Part shown: positions 1-11,244 of the stretch, one piece after another | How the letters are laid out: each line of letters begins with the position of its first letter | How positions within the stretch are numbered: the stretch's first letter is position 1 | Assembly (NCBI GenBank): GCA_950295325.1 | Contig: OX485803.1 | Span: forward strand, 77,827,554-77,851,525 | Length of the DNA: 23,972 nt | Source: Polytrichum commune | Lineage: Eukaryota; Streptophyta; Polytrichopsida; Polytrichales; Polytrichaceae | Direction: 5' to 3' | Made by a program: the position numbers and the translations under genes | Notes under the pieces: generated by a model | Database searches by the model: none | What the model saw: the letters and a program-made list of their open reading frames with translations, nothing else | What the model was told of the DNA's origin: nothing

Positions 1-630
1 GAGGATATTCATGTTGTACCTCTCCACCATACCCCGGATCTCGACCTCGAGGCGGCCTGACTGGCCGACCGTTTTCACCGACGTCACGAGCTCGGCCACC
101 TCCTCCTGCCGTAACCCCTCGAACCCCTCTACACGCTTGTTCGAAAGGAGCTCCATGACGCAGATCTTGCGCAGGGCCCTCCACCGGTCGTCCGGCGGGG
201 TCGTCACGAGGTCGCGACTGCCGTAGGTGAGAAAATGCCCGCACACCGTCTGCGGCCGCGATGTGAACACGTGGTCGTGCATGATCAAGTTGACGACGTC
301 GGGGTCGTGCGTCACCACCGCGGGTTGCGACCCTAATTTAAAGAATACGATCGGGCCATACTTCTGGGTCATCTCCGCCACTATCTGGTGAGGATTACGC
401 CCCAACGATGGCAAGCTGCCGATCACAGGGTACGCCTTCGGCCCGGGCGGCAGGTTAAGTTTGGATTTTGAACTTTTCTGTTGCCAGAATACCACGATCC
501 CGACCATCTTCTGGGTGAGCTCGAGGAGCGTGGTGAATACCGTCGCGACCATTCTGAACAATATCGCGGCAACTGAGTTCCTGATGCTATACCATTGGCT
601 CTCCACCCCCAGCGGGAAATGCATGCCCAT
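1..630 (-). CDS. Cytochrome P450, 5' part (N-terminal 210 codons), cut by window edge
   Basis: Haem-thiolate monooxygenase, expected to be anchored in the ER membrane and to use electrons from NADPH-P450 reductase; the substrate cannot be told. The minus-strand frame is open from the ATG at 630-628 to base 1. This is the first Met after an in-frame TGA at 645-643; a second ATG follows two codons later. Residues about 19-49 are mostly hydrophobic (membrane anchor), followed by a Lys/Ser-rich linker and the proline hinge PPGP at 61-64, then YPVIG and KYGPIVFFKLG. The C-helix WxxxR is present as WRALRKIC (W150, R154), followed by ELLSNKR, as in plant A-type (CYP71-clan) P450s. The I-helix, ExxR, PERF and haem-Cys motifs would lie beyond the left edge. 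The coding block is GC-rich, unlike its AT-rich surroundings. The family call is firm. Some resemblance to CYP703/CYP98-like enzymes is only an impression. Confidence 0.9.
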   Translation of the reverse strand, partial: MGMHFPLGVESQWYSIRNSVAAILFRMVATVFTTLLELTQKMVGIVVFWQQKSSKSKLNLPPGPKAYPVIGSLPSLGRNPHQIVAEMTQKYGPIVFFKLGSQPAVVTHDPDVVNLIMHDHVFTSRPQTVCGHFLTYGSRDLVTTPPDDRWRALRKICVMELLSNKRVEGFEGLRQEEVAELVTSVKTVGQSGRLEVEIRGMVERYNMNIL

Positions 631-2249
631 TTTGCTTCCAATTCAAGTTTTCGACGTCAAGTACAATCCAGTCGATCGTAGGTAGAGTGCTGCTAATTCT
701 TGAAATGGTTACAAATCACAGTTGGCATGGAGCTCCTCGTCGTCGGGATAGGTATGAATGTTGCTGCATAAACACACAAAATTTTCTTAGTGGTGCAATC
801 TCGTGCTAAACTAAAGGAAATCGAGGAATATGTACGTGATAAGTGTATTGGTTTGAATTTTCGACGTTAGTCGACGTCTAATCTACTTCTACACTGATGT
901 GACCCTACAGCTTTGATCTCGTAGCTTGAGTGCGCTTGTCAAATGGGCACATGACATGGCAAGCCGATCGGGGTTATGTTCAATGCTCAAAAAGTTTCTC
1001 CGAAGTGGTCCAAAGGAAATCGTGGACCTGGTTGTAGGTGGTGAGTAGTTGATTGTTTGCTGTTGAAGCTGTCGGTGTGATTAAGTTCGCAGCTAGCTAG
1101 CTACGGTAGCAGAAGTCACTGGAGCTCGCCAGACTATGATGCTATGATGATCATGAAACCATTTCGTTTCAATAGAGGTGCAGAAATTGTACCAGGTCAG
1201 CAGACTGCTTATTTAGATGGATACAAGTACAGCATAGAGCTCAACCATGAATGATTGACGCTTCACCAGGCTTGGTCAAAGCCGCCAACTCAAATGTTAG
1301 AGGACCGGAGAATATCCATACACTCGCCGGGCTTCCGAATGCTGAATCCCGATGGATATACACCCAAACATTAATCTTAACTTGTTCAATCCCAAATTAA
1401 ACTATCCTTACGAATGCTAATTGCAATGGATACAAAATTCTACAGCACAGAGCTGATCCTCGGGCACATAATTAAAGCTGATGATGGACATTGGATACAC
1501 CCATTGGAGACTGAGGCTTCTCTTACCGGTTCTGTCTCCCAGTGCTAACCTAAGTTGAAGGAAATCTAATCTCAGGAAAAATCGGTTACAGTACCTGATG
1601 ATCGATCTGTCGAGGATCTGTCAACCTTTGCGTCAATGCAGTCTATCGATCGGCTTACTGAACTGCTACACAAGTAGCAGCTCGGACCTTGCAGGTAGCT
1701 CGATCGATCGTATCTACCAGCTAGGTAGAGGATTGCAGGTTGCAATGGGATCATACAATCAACAGCATCTATATACATACATATAAATGCGGCTGCTGCG
1801 ATCAATGAGTGCCCTCCCAATGCGGACCAAATGGAAGTCTCTGGAACTGTGGACAATAGTACGAACTCCGAATTGGATCCTTGGTCATATAACGTCACGG
1901 ATGGAACGAGTGAGTTGTGGTCATGAGGAGGAGACTGCAGGTGCAGCTGCAGAAGATTCCAAGCTTCTTAGCAGCTTTAAAGTACACTTTGTATATCTAT
2001 GTTGTAAATAAGCTAGACGCACCTAATTCCCACAGAAATTCGTATTTAAGTAAATCTGGACATATTCTCAAAACCATGGCTTTTTGGTTGCCTCGATTCT
2101 ATGGGTGGATCCTAAATGATCATTTACTAAGAAAGAGAACCTTTATTTTGATCATTAGTAAAGATATATTCATATTTGAGCTAAAAAATTATGAGAAAAA
2201 AAAGGATTTTGGCCTTCATTTAGATTTGTTGATCATGTCCCCGGGGGGT
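631..2249. other. Upstream region of the P450 gene; no gene recognised
   Basis: This holds the promoter side of the minus-strand P450, but I could not place a convincing TATA box close to its start. Short open frames on both strands have no recognisable motifs. A cluster of GATCGATC-type palindromes lies at about 1600-1715. A short motif around GGATA(T)ACACCCA occurs twice (about 1355 and 1492). Base composition is more balanced here than in the AT-rich DNA from about 1980 onward. Confidence 0.4.
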
Positions 2250-3559
2250 GGGCTCTTCATTGGAAACCTAAATGATGTGCGTGGGTCCCTATGAAATCAA
2301 TCCCCCTATCAAGAAGTTTATAAAGAAAAGTGAATAGATACGTACTAATTGCATGCTAGAAAATGGACTCATCTAATTATACTAAGTTTTTCAATTTAAT
2401 GTGGTAAATGCCTCCACTACACATACAAGATATAAATCATGAATTAAATACTCCTTTATTACATACAAAATCCACTTTCACGTTCCAATGAGAAATCATT
2501 GAACATTTATTTTCCATAGCATGTAATTCAATGATTGCAACAAAAAAATAAAGACAAAAGCACAATAACTTACCCGCAATATGGAGAGCAAAACTCAATG
2601 AAGGCCATGAGCACTCCAAACACCTCCAGTTTGTAAACACCTAGAACCAAAAATGCAAATCTTAACAAAAATAGACAACGTTGTCATTGAGGACTATTAC
2701 CTTATGATAACAATGCATGAAAACATGAATTGGATGAAACTAACACATCTATTGTGAAGATTTTCTCTAAAGCTTGGGGCCCCTTTTGTACATCTACCTT
2801 TATTTCAATTTTCTTAATAACTTTTTGGATGTACACACTAGAGAAAAATAATACCTCTCACTTACGTGTACTACGTACTAAGAAGAGTCCACTCTACAAA
2901 TTTTTGTTCAAGGCATGCTTACCCTATAAATAGTGAGGCAAGCATGCATCATATCACATGTTTTAAGCCTCAATAAGGAGTTTGTTTCTTACTTGATTAT
3001 CCATGTAAATTTTGTGTGAAATTCTCTTGAAAAGAACTACATTGAATATGATAGTAAGTGTCACTTACTATTTGGAGTTACACAATGCTATATCTTTCTA
3101 CATGTACATTCTAAGTTTTGGTTCCCTTCCACACCAAATTATATATCGAAAGCCCCATTGCATTTTTAAATACATTGGATTTATTGGATTAAAGTGTATA
3201 CAACTTCTATGGGCTTATGTTGCCCTAACCTTTTGCACTTGTGCATACGAATTTTGGTTAGAATATTATGAGTTACATCCAATAGAAAAATCAATAATAA
3301 CTTACTCAAATGGAAAGTGTGGCTTAGTCAATTTTATACATAATAATGACCTACTTTTTTCATGATTTTTAAGTTGTGTATGTAGTGAAGGCATTTATCA
3401 CAATGAATTGAAAACCTTGATATATATACATAGGTGTATTATCTAGTGTACCATTAGCACGTGTACCTTTGTCTCCTCTATAATTTTCTTGTATATAGGG
3501 GATTTTTTTCCATAGTCACTCATGCACACCATTTAGAGTTCCAATGAAAAGTGAAGCCC
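2250..3559. mobile_element. Foldback / long-TIR non-autonomous DNA element, about 1.3 kb
   Basis: The two ends are long imperfect inverted repeats. The left end reads GGGCTCTTCATTGGAAAC; the right end, read on the opposite strand from 3559, reads GGGCTTCACTTTTCATTGG. They then share CTAAATG(A/G)TGTGC, TCCCCCTAT-like and TAAATGCCT(C/T)CACTAC blocks in the same order. The clear part of the arms is about 2250-2446 and 3355-3559, and weaker similarity continues inward to about 2530 and 3250. The centre has no transposase motif, so the element would need a protein in trans. I could not define a clean target-site duplication, so the superfamily is unknown. Long arms with a unique centre fit a foldback or MULE-like derivative. 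Confidence 0.65.
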
Positions 3560-3911
3560 TCAAGATCTATCTCATTTTGCATGATTGCATAGATAAGGCC
3601 ATTCAACATGCAGATTCCTTAGTAAACGCCAGCACATGACAGCCTTCACAAGTATCTGTTTCAATCAAAGGACGTCACTTTTTGCACTATACACATCAAT
3701 GTCTTCATCAATGCTCAACTCATATTGGACACACATGAGCAAATCTCATATGTCAAAGATCAGTATCCATGTGCCATGATGAGTGGCGACTATAACATTC
3801 TATGCAAGTCTCAAGTACTTTATGAAGGTACATTTTTGGAAGCATTGGAAGACTTGGTAGCATTGGATGATTACGTTTGATGATCGTTTGCCAAGGTGCA
3901 TGCAGACTTGC
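3560..3911. other. Spacer between two repeat elements; no gene recognised
   Basis: AT-rich sequence with no frame that carries a recognisable motif. The right part (about 3740-3911), just outside the repeat at 3912, has GCATTGGA repeated at short spacing (about 3841 and 3862). I see nothing else. Confidence 0.3.
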
Positions 3912-4287
3912 TACACTAAATATGATAATTGGTGTCATATGGTATTTAATGTCACCATGGTAACTTTTCGGATGACACTTCTTATGCATAAGTGAACAAA
4001 TACTATCATGGATGATGGATGAGTTTGTCCATTGGCCAGAACCTTACCTTCTATTGTCAACAACTTGTGATGAAATAGTGTCATGGATGATTGAAATTTG
4101 GATGAAAAATCATTTGGTAAGTGACAGTAAGTGTAACACTGTAAATCTATAATCCCTCAAAAAATTTACAAGGAATGACAAATAATGTTGAGTGAACATT
4201 TAGTGTTGGTGACTTTATACCGCAGTTTACAACTAGTATTGAGCAAGACAATCAGAATTGGTGACACTAAATATCATATTTAGTGTA
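3912..4287. mobile_element. Dispersed MITE-like repeat, copy A
   Basis: Bounded by inverted TACACTAAATATGAT (3912-3926) and ATCATATTTAGTGTA (4273-4287). The right terminus is itself a near-perfect palindrome (about 4264-4286). The interior contains GTGATGAAATAGTGTCATGGATGA, here split as GTGATGAAAT and GTCATGGATGA, and AAGGAATGACAAATAATGTT. These occur in the same order at 11430-11590, and the last block recurs inside an intron at about 15750. No coding capacity is seen. The call rests on the inverted ends and on the other copies in this window. Confidence 0.55.
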
Positions 4288-7170
4288 TTTCATGTTTTGG
4301 ATGTGTCATAATACATACCGTCCTTTACTACTCTAGATACAATGTCCTTGGTCTGGTGAAGTCAAACTACTGATGGAACGCCCAAGAAGGAGCAACAAAA
4401 GTCGGTATGGAGCCAAGCCTACTCTAATGGACCATGTACTTGGGTTTCTTCATGGACTCGTTAGACTACGGGAATTGCATAACATCGTTATGGATATGAA
4501 TTATGTTATGTGGGTGGTCTTGTCACGTTGTTCTCTTCATTGGATGACACTAAAATCTATGCACGGTCATCTAGAGTCTAGCACTCTTTATAATGCGTAC
4601 CATCATTTTAATGGGAAAGAACAAGCGGTAAGACCACGCAATCCTTGAAGTGCTAAGACGAGTCCACCCACAATGAGGTCAAAGTTTTACTGCCATAACA
4701 TCTTCTAGAATGATCTTTTAGCCTAGAATGCTTTAAGTACACTCTAATTTTAGATTCTAAAGATTACTAGTGATTACTTGTGATGTGGGGCACGCTATTT
4801 ACTGTGGCAAATTGTGGGGATCCATTGGTTACTTAATCATGTGCTGGGGCAGGGAGTGTTTAGCTTCAGCTGTTTAAAACCACATAAGATAAATACTAGT
4901 TCTTGAATTGACAAACAAATGCGTAAATAATTTGATCATAGATAGGGAGCATCAAAAAGAAAGTTAACCCCAAGTGTGAATTTTGAGATTTCATTTCAAG
5001 TGAGAATGGTCTCATTAGTCATTGAATAGTTAGTTTCATTTTCAAATGGCAACGTACCGTACCTTACAAGCAGCTTCGTCACGCTTCCAACAAATAATTA
5101 ATATTCTTAAAAGTCATGTTCGTTGCCCATTTTTATAATTTGTTTTTTTGGAAAAACATAATATTGTATATTCATCATTTATCCAAAGGAGGCTTGCAAG
5201 TTAGCACCGGTATATGGATAACTTCACTCACTTAGATGCACAAGTGTTGTAAAGCCTTGTGCTTTATACAAAATTCACGTCACTAGTGCCAACAATGAAT
5301 GTGAAATATGTAGAACTCTCACTTCTTGTTCTCTCTTAACCACCAGTCAACCCCTAAATGCATGGCCTTGTCACCGTGGTGAAAGTCTTTAGATTGTATG
5401 CCATATTTCACAATTATTGTTGAATTGAAAAATAAATTTTATATTTTTCCTACGTGAGATCAGATGTCAACTATAATCTATAATTTTGAATAAATATTAA
5501 ACAAAAAATCTACATTATTATGATTACTTGAAGTACTAAAAGTAAAGAAAATTCATATTAATTACAAAATATATCAAAATAACATGATAACTTTACCAAA
5601 TGTGTACATTATAGTGGAAAACATTAGGTAACCATGCTCAAAAAATATTTCTAAATTTGGAAATACAGTGGAAAAACCTAAAACCGTGGATTGCCATGGA
5701 GGAGCCATGGTAATACACTCTTATTTTGTAATTGCTATAAATTCTGCAATTTTAAGGATTTTGAAAATGGAATAGAAACTAGACTTTGTAAGCTACATTT
5801 ACTTAGTCAAGCTTGAATTCAAAGAATATCATCTCGATGGCCAAAATCGTATTTTAGCTGTAATGAAAAAATGATCAAACATATTTGGTTGTTGAGGCGT
5901 TTAGGGGTTAAACTTCTTTACAAAAATGTGAATTACTTGAGCACAAATACTTCAAATCACAAAGTTCTTTTTGGAACTGAAAGGTTACTTGAAAATGAAA
6001 GTGTTCTTAGTTGAACAATGGGGCCATTCACAATTGGGGTACTACTTTTGGGACAAAGGAATTAAGGACTATGTCGCATTGGATCTCGGCGTTTATTATG
6101 ATCTACTATTATTTGATCAATAAATTTTAAATAAATAAGTAGATAGGTCATAGGACTTATCAAGAAAGATATTATTTATTATTAAATAATCATCAATAAT
6201 AGATAAATCCTTTCTGAAATGAGTAGATTGGTCATAAGACTTGTAAAGAGGTCATATGATTTGTTTGGGCCACATCAATAGCAATTTCGTTATTGAAGTG
6301 TACATCGGAGGTGATTTATTTCTTGTTTTCCATCCTAGTATCTTGGTGTAAGTGTCATGTGTCCACACACATATATTTTTATGTCCAATTCTAATACCAA
6401 ACGTTTTTTTTCATGTAGCCATGTTATTGTCTATTGTTGGCCATGTTTGGTGTCATATGTAAAGCTATACAATTGGTATGCAATACATTTTTAGTTCTAT
6501 TGGTACATAATTGAACAATAACTGTGAGGAAAAAAATTGGGATCATTTCAATTAATTTTTGTTGTCCTTTTTATTCCTTGATCCTAAGGTCAACAATTTT
6601 GACAACACCCATGAATGTCCATTAAGGAATCAAAATGATATCTCAAATAAACCTATTCCTTGTAAACTAACTTTATCAATGTACTCAATATGGGTTTATT
6701 AAATGTAGGTTTGATCCAAAATATGCTCTACAATACAAATCTAAGCACACCAACTATGTAAAATGATCTAATTTAGTCCTTTAACCGTTAGACACTGTGA
6801 GGCCAAACCACCCACCCTTAAGCGTCCTAGTCCGGGTGGGGGAATGGGTATCACATTCATGTTCACCTAGCTCCCTCTTACCAACTTCATAAAATTCCAT
6901 TTCCATTCCCACCAATTCTTGCACACCAATTTATTCCATAATAAGAGTACAAGCATTGAAAAATGCTCTTCTCTATTTATGCCCTTCTCCCCACACTAAG
7001 TTACACACCAACCTTCAACTTCCTACCAAAAGCTAATCCCCCTATAACACCCTCTAATTTATGTAAAGACAAACCCCCCTACTCCCTTAATGAGTTGAAT
7101 GTCTAATTTAATCTTCCCCTCCTTCTACCTAACTAGCCCCCTAAATGGTGTGACATTCCTACCCTTGGCC
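4288..7170. other. AT-rich gene-poor stretch
   Basis: No gene or RNA is recognisable. Frames are short and lack motifs. A roughly 30-bp motif around GGTCATA(G/A)GACTT occurs as a direct repeat at about 6138 and 6221. A small CCATGGAGGAGCCATGG palindrome-like site lies near 5695. A C-rich pyrimidine tract occupies about 6800-7160. The rest looks like decayed intergenic DNA. Confidence 0.35.
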
Positions 7171-7250
7171 CTTGGCCCTTGGCTCTCAACCCGTAGTTAA
7201 ATCCTTAACCCTTGGCCCTTGGCTCTCAACCCGTAGTTAAATCCTTAACC
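7171..7250. repeat. Perfect 40-bp tandem duplication
   Basis: The 40 bp from 7171 to 7210 (beginning CTTGGCCCTTGGCTCTCAAC) are repeated without change at 7211-7250. The perfect identity implies a recent duplication. The unit shares the GTAG(T/C)TAAAT...TTAA segment with the 53-bp minisatellite that follows, so it is probably a shortened relative of the same array. Confidence 0.92.
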
Positions 7251-7615
7251 CAAGGCCCCTCGGCCAGCAGCTCCATCTCTTCAAACCAGTAGCTAAATAT
7301 TTAACTTAAGCCCTTCGGCCAGGAGCTAAGCCTCCTCAAACCTGCAGCTAAATATTTAACTCAGCCCTTCGGCCAGCAGCTCCAACTCCTCAACCTGTAG
7401 CTAAATATTTAACTCAGCCCTTCGACCAGCAGCTCCAACTCCTCAACCTGTAGCTAAGTATTTAACTCAGCCCTTCGGCCAGCAGCTCCAACTCCTCAAC
7501 GTGTAGCTAAATATTTAACTCAACCCTTCGGCCAGCAGCTCACCTCCTCAACCTGTAGCTAAATATTAAACTTAAGCCCTTCGGCCAGGAGCTAAGCCTC
7601 CTCAAACTGTTGTTG
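7251..7615. repeat. 53-bp minisatellite, about seven units
   Basis: The marker CCCTTCGGCCAG (with small variants) starts at about 7256, 7311, 7365, 7418, 7471, 7524 and 7577, giving steps of 53-54 bp. Each unit then has CAGCTCCAACTCCTCAACCTG and GTAGCTAAATATTTAACT(C/T)A, quoted here as separate blocks. The first and last units differ most (for example AGGAGCTAAGCCTCCTC), while the inner units are nearly identical, as expected for unequal exchange. No open frame runs through the array on either strand, so I read it as non-coding. Confidence 0.9.
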
Positions 7616-9149
7616 AAGACATTGACAATGAGCAAGTAGAGAAGCATTGAATCTAGAGCTACAAACACCACCAAGAGGAAGAGGATCAACACCGAGCAAT
7701 GGAACAACGAAGAAGAAGAGGAGCTCTCGGCCATGGAGCTCGGCCGCGGAATTAGGCTCCCCTTCCCACGGCTTTACACACAAGACGCGCGGTTATAGGT
7801 CCCACTACCCACGGCAATGGGTGCCCAGCGGGTTTTTGAAGGAGAACTTAGGAATTAAGAAGAAAAGCTACTACATTAGCATTGAGGAATTAGTATTAGG
7901 CATTATGGAATATATTAGGACATATAGAAAATAGGATTTTGAGATTCAAAGACCATTAAAGAGGCAATATGGGAGGAATGAAAGATTTTGAGGATCAATG
8001 ACTATGAGGCATAATAATGGAGTATATAGGAATGTAGTAGAATATGATTAGGGAATATATTAGAATGTAGGAGAAGACATGATTATGGGGAATATAGCAT
8101 GAAGAATTTTGAGGAAAACATGATCATGAATTATAGATGAATTTTAGATTCTTATGATACAAAAACATTATGAAGATGCATTATGAGCATATAGGACAAG
8201 GATAGATTCTACTAGGATGATTAAATACAAATCATTGGAATCAAGCAAATGTGAAGACTTGATTACATTCTCAAAATGAATTACAATGTAGCCACTACAA
8301 GGATTTAGTAGAATCTTAGAGACTTGAACATTCAAATGGTAAAACGGTTATAACCGTTTAGGATAGATATTATCTACACATATCAAAGATAGTTAGTATC
8401 TAGGAAAGTGGAAGTTAATTGCCACTCTTAGTATAGATTTTGGATAGGAAGGAAAGACTATATAAGGGAAGCAAATTAGGAGACTATCACCTCATTTTCT
8501 ACACAACGAAGTTATCTTAAATTTGAGTGTCAAGAATCACTTGAAGCTTTTGTAACTCTCCTCTCGAGGAACTTTTGCAATACACTTATCTTTTCTACAA
8601 ATGCGTGTGATCTTTCTACCTCTCTCAATTTGAACTACGAGTCGTCAATGGTACTTTGTAGTTTAAGTGATTGAGCAACCGAGAGTAGAGTAGATTGAGT
8701 AGACTCTTTTGAGAAAGAACTCAAAAGATAGTGTGAGGGTGAGAACAAAGCGCTCAAGACAAATTGGAGAATCAATGGGACTTTGAGAGAGATTGAATTG
8801 AGAAAGCGATTGTCAACTTGAGTGAAGGAAACAAGATTATCTCTCAAAGCGGGACTTATCATTGATCTCCTCAAAAAGGAATTATAAATATACATGTGAT
8901 TGAATGATTGAAGAATTATATGCACGTTATGATTTAAGCAAAACAACTTAACAATTGCAACTCCTTCAAAAGAGGAGGAGCTTATTATTGAAAACTACAT
9001 AATTGACTTATAAGTATTATACATATTATACTACATATTGATTGATTGAACTTATGATTAACAAGAATGATGAAGACATTAATTCATATCAAAGTTTGAA
9101 TACATATGAATGAAGTAATATTACTTACTACAATTGTTATTGAAGCTTC
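7616..9149. other. Gene-poor stretch with a GC patch, purine-rich tract and a TATA-like site
   Basis: A GC-rich patch at about 7720-7830 contains several GAGCTCGGCC-like sites. A purine-rich tract with repeated GGAATATA(T/G)(A/T)AG-like words covers about 7940-8130. A TATA box-like CTATATAAGGG lies at about 8458 and the following 400 bp resemble a transcribed leader or LTR region. However, I could not find matching LTRs, a primer-binding site or gag/pol motifs. No gene is called. Confidence 0.3.
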
Positions 9150-9450
9150 TTACTTTAAGATTCTTTGTGAGTTGTTGGATGTCATTACAATTTGAAGGAT
9201 TATCTATTCAAGAGAAGATCTCTCTCTCTCTTGAGCAAAACTCAAGAGAGATAGGTTTATCTTCTCGTCATCAAGAAACACTTTGTAGTAAAAGTGCTTC
9301 TTCTCTTAAGATACTTTGTGAGTTGTTGGATGTCATTAATAATCAAAGAGGAGTTCTTTCTCTTGAATAAACCTCAAGAAAGTTATAATTATTCTTGTCA
9401 TTAAAAACACTTTGAATGTTAAACGTGACATTGCAAAACAATCAATGATG
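9150..9450. repeat. 150-bp imperfect tandem duplication with internal hairpins
   Basis: CTTTGTGAGTTGTTGGATGT occurs at about 9163 and 9313, exactly 150 bp apart, within blocks that stay alignable to about 9450. Each unit also carries a self-complementary TCTCTTGA...TCAAGAGA-type hairpin (about 9222-9250 and 9358-9382) and an AAACACTTTG(T/A) block. No coding motif is seen. Confidence 0.7.
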
Positions 9451-11059
9451 TGTTCATGAAATTATAACTACTATATGCATACATGTCAAGTTATAATATT
9501 ATAAGTAGTAACACTTGAGTTTAAAAAGGAAGACTCAAGAATATTAGATCTTCTTCATCATTATAAGATTATTATCATTTGTGTGATTAATGTTTATGAA
9601 CTACTAACATTACGGATTCATACAATTTATTGAATACTATATTATTATCAAGGATATTGTTATACCTCTTGAAGCTTTCTTTACATCTAACGGTTCTTAT
9701 TATCAATGATGGGTACATGCCCAATATGGGTTCACAAAAGGATTGTCTCCAACTGTTTTGACCTGCACCCCTCTCGAATCCGCTACTGCCATTGATTCAT
9801 GTTTCCGTTTTAGCCCTTGGGAATTTGCCCAAATATTAATACACTGGTATTGCCTCCAATCAAGTTGATCCCAAATTTTTTTGAAAAGTATTCGTTGTGC
9901 ATATTAGTTCTTTTCAAAATAAAAAGGAATCTGTCTTAATTCCGTTGAAAATGTATCAGGATCGAAATGGATAAGCAAATTTTCATCATTTGTCTCAAAA
10001 TTTGGACAATAGAAGTAGATGACTATGATGAACTCAAATATCAACTCAAAATTTGTGACATGTACATACCCTATGATTTATTCATTCAGAAAAGTTCATT
10101 TTCTTCATTTTTAGAAAAGGACCCCTAATTGGTATGGTCTTTACACTTTGAAGATTTTTTTTAATCCTAAAGACTATCCTTTGATCAATGAAGGCGCCCA
10201 TAATGTTAAATTTCCCCCAAAAAAGATGCCTCACTTTAACTTGATTTTTGTAGAAGGAGTCCTGAAAAAGGATTTTGAAAGGACTGGCCTCTATGAATTT
10301 CCAACACCATGTGAAAAGGGTTGAAGTGCCGTGATTATTGTAGAGAAAGAAGAAAATTCAAAAAAAGAAGGGAAGGAAAAGAAAAGAAAAGATGCCTAAT
10401 TGGAAGAAGGAAATGGAGGGAAATTGGTGGTTAAGCTTAGTGGGTGTAATGATGACGAAAGGAGGTGCCATGCATGAACAGTAATGATGACACAGTTATC
10501 ATTACACATGTACACATGTCTCGAGGCCCTTGTACACATGTTCATGTTGCGTACATAACGGCCCACATCTATGAGCAATGGAGTATTTGTAATGGACATT
10601 CATTCAACGGTAGAGTAATGCTCCAGAAATCCTAAATCTTCCTTTCTGAAACCCTGTAGATGCTCCATAAAACCCTGAATATTGTCTCCCAAACCCTACA
10701 GATTCCCCTTCAGTGGTTGGTGAATAATAAACTTGCGCATATACCTCTTCAAGTTTCAATTGAGGGATGGAATCATGTAAATAATTCACAATCATGCTTC
10801 ACTCTGGTTTAAGCTTTGGCCCAAAAATGGTTAATGATTTCAATGGGCATAACAAAAAGAGGAAAAAACAAACTTCTTATTTGATAGAGAGCATCAGGAA
10901 ACCTTGAAGGTTACTTAAAATATAAAATAAAAGTAATGGAAAATTGGCCTTCCAATAATAAAAATTGTAGAATAAATAAGGAAAATAAATATGAAGCTAA
11001 AGTACCCTTGAGATGATAAAAAATGTAGAACAATTTGCCAAATTATTGCTCCTTTTTTG
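9451..11059. other. AT-rich stretch, possibly decayed repeat DNA; no gene called
   Basis: No frame is long or carries a recognisable domain. The minus strand at 10604-10795 encodes a 63-residue peptide with a QLKLEEVYAQV segment faintly like copia Gag proteins, which is too little to call. An A/G-rich low-complexity tract lies at about 10345-10395. Confidence 0.3.
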
Positions 11060-11183
11060 CTGGTGTGGGCCACTAGTGAACGGTTCCTACGAGCATGGCC
11101 CACTTTTACATATGGTTTAGCCAATGAGAGCCACTGGATGCAACCACTGTTGGTACTCACGGTACATTGGTGGCCCACACCAG
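11060..11183. mobile_element. Small MITE-like element with 14-bp terminal inverted repeats
   Basis: CTGGTGTGGGCCAC at 11060-11073 is perfectly inverted as GTGGCCCACACCAG at 11170-11183, enclosing 96 bp with no coding potential. Adjacent sequence at 11184-11199 repeats part of the end motif (GTGTGGGTGG). No clear target-site duplication is visible. The size and structure fit a hairpin-type non-autonomous element. Confidence 0.55.
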
Positions 11184-11244
11184 TAAGTGTGGGTGGATTA
11201 TTAGTCATAATAAATACATTAGAAAAGTTGCCATAGTGATCCAA

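Noticed and set aside
1572-1898. 108-residue minus-strand open frame upstream of the P450
   Set aside because: It has no recognisable motif, its composition follows the GATCGATC-rich sequence, and there is no supporting splice or start context.
3012-3365. 117-residue open frame on the plus strand
   Set aside because: Its 3' part lies in the right arm of the foldback element, it is hydrophobic and AT-driven in composition, and it has no recognisable motif.
7251-7615. Regularly spaced repeat that could be mistaken for a CRISPR array
   Set aside because: The whole 53-bp unit is repeated, including the parts that would be spacers, and the context is a plant chromosome. It is a minisatellite.
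7647-7934. 95-residue plus-strand frame rich in Ser, Arg and Gly, and overlapping minus-strand frames with hydrophobic stretches
   Set aside because: They follow a GC-rich patch after the minisatellite, show no domain, and the composition explains both the Ser/Arg-rich and the Leu/Val-rich readings.
8440-8960. Possible solo LTR or retrotransposon leader with a TATATAAGGG site
   Set aside because: No paired LTR, TG...CA ends with a target duplication, or tRNA primer-binding site could be found in the window.
10604-10795. Minus-strand 63-residue peptide with a QLKLEEVYAQV segment, faintly like copia Gag
   Set aside because: The resemblance covers about ten residues, and no zinc knuckle, protease, integrase, reverse transcriptase or LTR is seen nearby.
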